From contig NZ_JAVRBG010000012.1 in assembly GCF_031845265.1 (NCBI RefSeq), positions 1 through 64,000 of the forward strand: a DNA stretch of 64,000 nucleotides. Reading direction: 5' to 3'. Both the position numbers and the translations under genes were made by a program. This document shows, piece by piece, positions 61,988-64,000 of this stretch. Position 1 is the stretch's first letter, and every line of letters starts with the position of its first letter. The stretch comes from Mesonia ostreae. GTDB lineage: Bacteria > Bacteroidota > Bacteroidia > Flavobacteriales > Flavobacteriaceae. A model generated the notes under the pieces. That model did no database searches. It was not told where the DNA came from and saw nothing but the letters and a program-made list of their open reading frames with translations.

Positions 61988-63424
61988 ATGCTTTTTAATT
62001 CAATTGACTTTGCAGTATTCCTACCCATTATCTTTATTCTATACTGGTTTGTCACAAGTAAAAACCTAAAATTACAAAACTTACTAATTGTATTTTCAAG
62101 CTACATTTTCTATGGTTGGTGGGATTGGCGATTTTTATCTCTAATTATTTTTAGTACTGTAATAGATTATTTTATTGGTATTAATTTGTCAAAACAAGAA
62201 AACCAAAATAAAAGAAAAATGCTTTTATGGACAAGCATTCTTGTAAATCTTGGATTTCTTGGTTTCTTTAAATACTACAATTTTTTTCTAGATAATTTCA
62301 TCACCGCTTTTTCATTTTTTGGAACAGAAATAAATGTAAATTCCTTAAACATTATTCTACCTGTCGGAATTAGTTTTTACACCTTTCAAACCCTAAGCTA
62401 CACCATAGATGTCTACAAACGGAAAATTAAACCCACCAAAAATTTTATTGCTTTTTCTGCTTTTGTAAGTTTCTTTCCTCAATTGGTTGCTGGTCCAATT
62501 GAACGAGCAACAAATTTGCTTCCTCAATTTTACACAAAACGTGATTTTGATTATTCAAAAGCTGTGGATGGAATGCGACAAATACTTTGGGGCTTATTTA
62601 AGAAAATAGTAATCGCAGATAATTGTGCTCAATATGCCAATACCATTTTTAATAATTCTTCTGATTATTCTGGAAGTACTTTAATGCTAGGCGCTGTATT
62701 TTTTACGTTTCAAATTTATGGAGATTTTTCTGGCTATTCAGATATTGCCATCGGAACATCCCGTCTTTTTGGCTTTAACTTAAAACAAAATTTTGCTTTT
62801 CCATACTTTTCACGAGATATAGCAGAATTTTGGAGACGATGGCACATCTCACTTTCCACTTGGTTTAGAGATTACTTATATATTCCTTTGGGCGGAAGTC
62901 GAGGAGGAACCTGGAATAAAATTAGAAATATCTTTATTATTTTCCTTGTAAGTGGATTTTGGCATGGCGCAAATTGGACATTTATTGTTTGGGGAGCATT
63001 AAACGCCCTTTATTTTTTACCTATATTCCTCACCAATAACAATAGAAATAATTTGGACATTGTTGCCTACGGTAAATATCTACCAAGCCTTAAAGAATTT
63101 TTATTAATGTTATCCACCTTCGGATTAACCGTTTTTGCTTGGATTTTTTTTAGAGCAAATAATGTCGAACATGCCATAAATTATATCGCTAGTATTTTCT
63201 CAACCTCTTTTTTTTCCATTCCCGAAATAAAACCTAAAAGTATTATTTTATTGATATGTATTTTCATTGCTATAGAATGGTTTGGTCGTGAAGGAAAGTA
63301 TGCAATTTCAAACATCTTTAACATAAGAAAACGTTTTTATCGATGGTCTTTTTACGTATTCATATGCCTTTTAATTTTTCTTTATCAAGGTAAACAACAA
63401 GAATTTATATATTTTCAATTTTAG
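61988..63424 (+). CDS. MBOAT family O-acyltransferase (AlgI-like)
   Basis: This 478-residue inner-membrane protein has about ten to twelve helices and the MBOAT signatures FYGWWDWRFL, the GIS(F)YTFQTLSYTID region, ADNCAQYAN, FWRRWHISLSTWFRDYLYIPLGG and the catalytic His in GFWHGANWTF (H326). In alginate and related systems such a protein passes acetyl groups across the membrane to a periplasmic SGNH-type enzyme that acetylates the polysaccharide. The next gene, 2 bp downstream, has a GDSH motif and fits that partner role. Confidence 0.92.
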   Translation: MLFNSIDFAVFLPIIFILYWFVTSKNLKLQNLLIVFSSYIFYGWWDWRFLSLIIFSTVIDYFIGINLSKQENQNKRKMLLWTSILVNLGFLGFFKYYNFFLDNFITAFSFFGTEINVNSLNIILPVGISFYTFQTLSYTIDVYKRKIKPTKNFIAFSAFVSFFPQLVAGPIERATNLLPQFYTKRDFDYSKAVDGMRQILWGLFKKIVIADNCAQYANTIFNNSSDYSGSTLMLGAVFFTFQIYGDFSGYSDIAIGTSRLFGFNLKQNFAFPYFSRDIAEFWRRWHISLSTWFRDYLYIPLGGSRGGTWNKIRNIFIIFLVSGFWHGANWTFIVWGALNALYFLPIFLTNNNRNNLDIVAYGKYLPSLKEFLLMLSTFGLTVFAWIFFRANNVEHAINYIASIFSTSFFSIPEIKPKSIILLICIFIAIEWFGREGKYAISNIFNIRKRFYRWSFYVFICLLIFLYQGKQQEFIYFQF

Positions 63425-63426
63425 AT

Positions 63427-64000
63427 ATGAAATTATTTATTAAATCTTTTTCTTATTTCGTACTTCTATTTTTGGGTATAATCTTGCTGATTACTATAAG
63501 CACTTCATATATAGAAAAAAATTACTCTAGTTTTGAATTTCAAAGCAATCTTACATATCTAGTTGTTGGTGATTCACATCCAGAATGTGCTTTTAATGAT
63601 TCACTCATACCTAACTTCAAGAATATAGCTGAATCTGGAGAAGCTTATTTTTACAACTATTCTAAAATAAAGCCAGTTATTCTACAAAATCCATCTATAA
63701 AAGTGGTTTTTATCGAATACACAAACAATCAAATAAATGATTATATGAATGAAAGAATATGGGCAGATGCATATATATCAGACAGATATCCAAGATATTC
63801 ATCTTTCATGAATTTAGAGGAGAATTTGATGTTATTTAAAAACAATCCTTCAGCCTACACCAATGCATTATCGCTTTCTATAAGAAAAAAATCAGTTAGA
63901 ATTTTTAAAAATGATTTAGATTTCTCAACCAAAATAGGAGGCTATTTATACCTAAAAAGAGATAAAACAGATTCTATAATTAATAGCAGGACAAAGTTAA
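63427..64000 (+). CDS. GDSH-motif exported protein, probable polysaccharide O-acetylation partner (partial)
   Basis: The frame begins with ATG at 63427, 2 bp after the MBOAT stop, and stays open for 191 codons to the window edge, so the C terminus is missing. One N-terminal membrane anchor (about residues 8-27, YFVLLFLGIILLITISTSY) is followed by a periplasmic part with YLVVGDSHPECAFNDSLIPN, the nucleophile block of SGNH/AlgX/AlgJ-like acetyltransferases. The context with an MBOAT protein supports a role in acetylating a surface polysaccharide. The other catalytic blocks should lie beyond the window. Confidence 0.75.
   Translation, partial: MKLFIKSFSYFVLLFLGIILLITISTSYIEKNYSSFEFQSNLTYLVVGDSHPECAFNDSLIPNFKNIAESGEAYFYNYSKIKPVILQNPSIKVVFIEYTNNQINDYMNERIWADAYISDRYPRYSSFMNLEENLMLFKNNPSAYTNALSLSIRKKSVRIFKNDLDFSTKIGGYLYLKRDKTDSIINSRTKL

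Overview
The window is a low-GC chromosomal segment from a bacterium of the Bacteroidota, almost certainly the family Flavobacteriaceae. The signs are Bacteroidota-type promoters (TTTG, about 19-20 bp, TAnnTTTG), almost no Shine-Dalgarno sites, a tmRNA tag of the GENNYALAA type, C-terminal type IX secretion sorting tails, SprB-like repeats, and families typical of the group (DUF3467, DUF2851, NamZ/DUF1343). No plasmid, phage, CRISPR or insertion-sequence gene was recognised.

Positions 1-14,900 (minus strand) carry the information-processing block: a xerC-like recombinase, four tRNAs (Thr-TGT, Tyr, Gly, Thr-GGT), tuf, tRNA-Trp, secE, nusG, rplK, rplA, rplJ, rplL, rpoB, rpoC and a DUF3467 gene, ending at a hairpin terminator. 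A clear promoter lies before the tRNA array. A hairpin pair lies between rplL and rpoB. A structured RNA resembling the Flavo-1 motif lies beyond the operon end on the other strand.

Positions 15,000-33,900 hold metabolic and envelope genes: a long-chain-type acyl-CoA dehydrogenase whose 3' end is tandemly duplicated (88-bp unit), a helix-hairpin-helix protein, two paralogous sodium/alanine-type symporters with unusual periplasmic N-terminal domains, a PspC-like protein, dodecin, DUF2851, an SGNH hydrolase, a cysteine synthase family enzyme, a secreted LRR protein, a hotdog thioesterase, a FtsX/LolE-like permease, the muramidase NamZ, a YkgJ cysteine-cluster protein, a methyltransferase and an amidohydrolase lipoprotein.

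Positions 33,900-40,200 are a secreted-protein region: a 1440-residue DUF285/BspA-like repeat protein and, directly upstream, a secreted-protein gene split by one in-frame TGA and visibly richer in GC than its neighbour. Both end in type IX sorting tails.

Positions 40,500-64,000 are mostly envelope biogenesis: an outer-membrane barrel plus a large TPR protein, divergent from ftsE; three glycosyltransferases and a phosphoethanolamine-transferase-like enzyme; typA; a flippase and an ATP-grasp enzyme; kdsA; a TlpA-like thioredoxin lipoprotein; an exo/endonuclease-family lipoprotein and a saccharopine-dehydrogenase-like enzyme; a second Flavo-1-like RNA just before ssrA (tmRNA); and, after ssrA, an MBOAT O-acyltransferase with a GDSH-motif partner cut by the window edge.

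No wholly new multi-gene system was identified with confidence. The best leads are the symporters fused to SprB-like and lipoyl-like domains, the Flavo-1-like RNA paired with ssrA, a dispersed 14-bp palindrome that sits inside unrelated genes, and the 88-bp duplication of a gene end.
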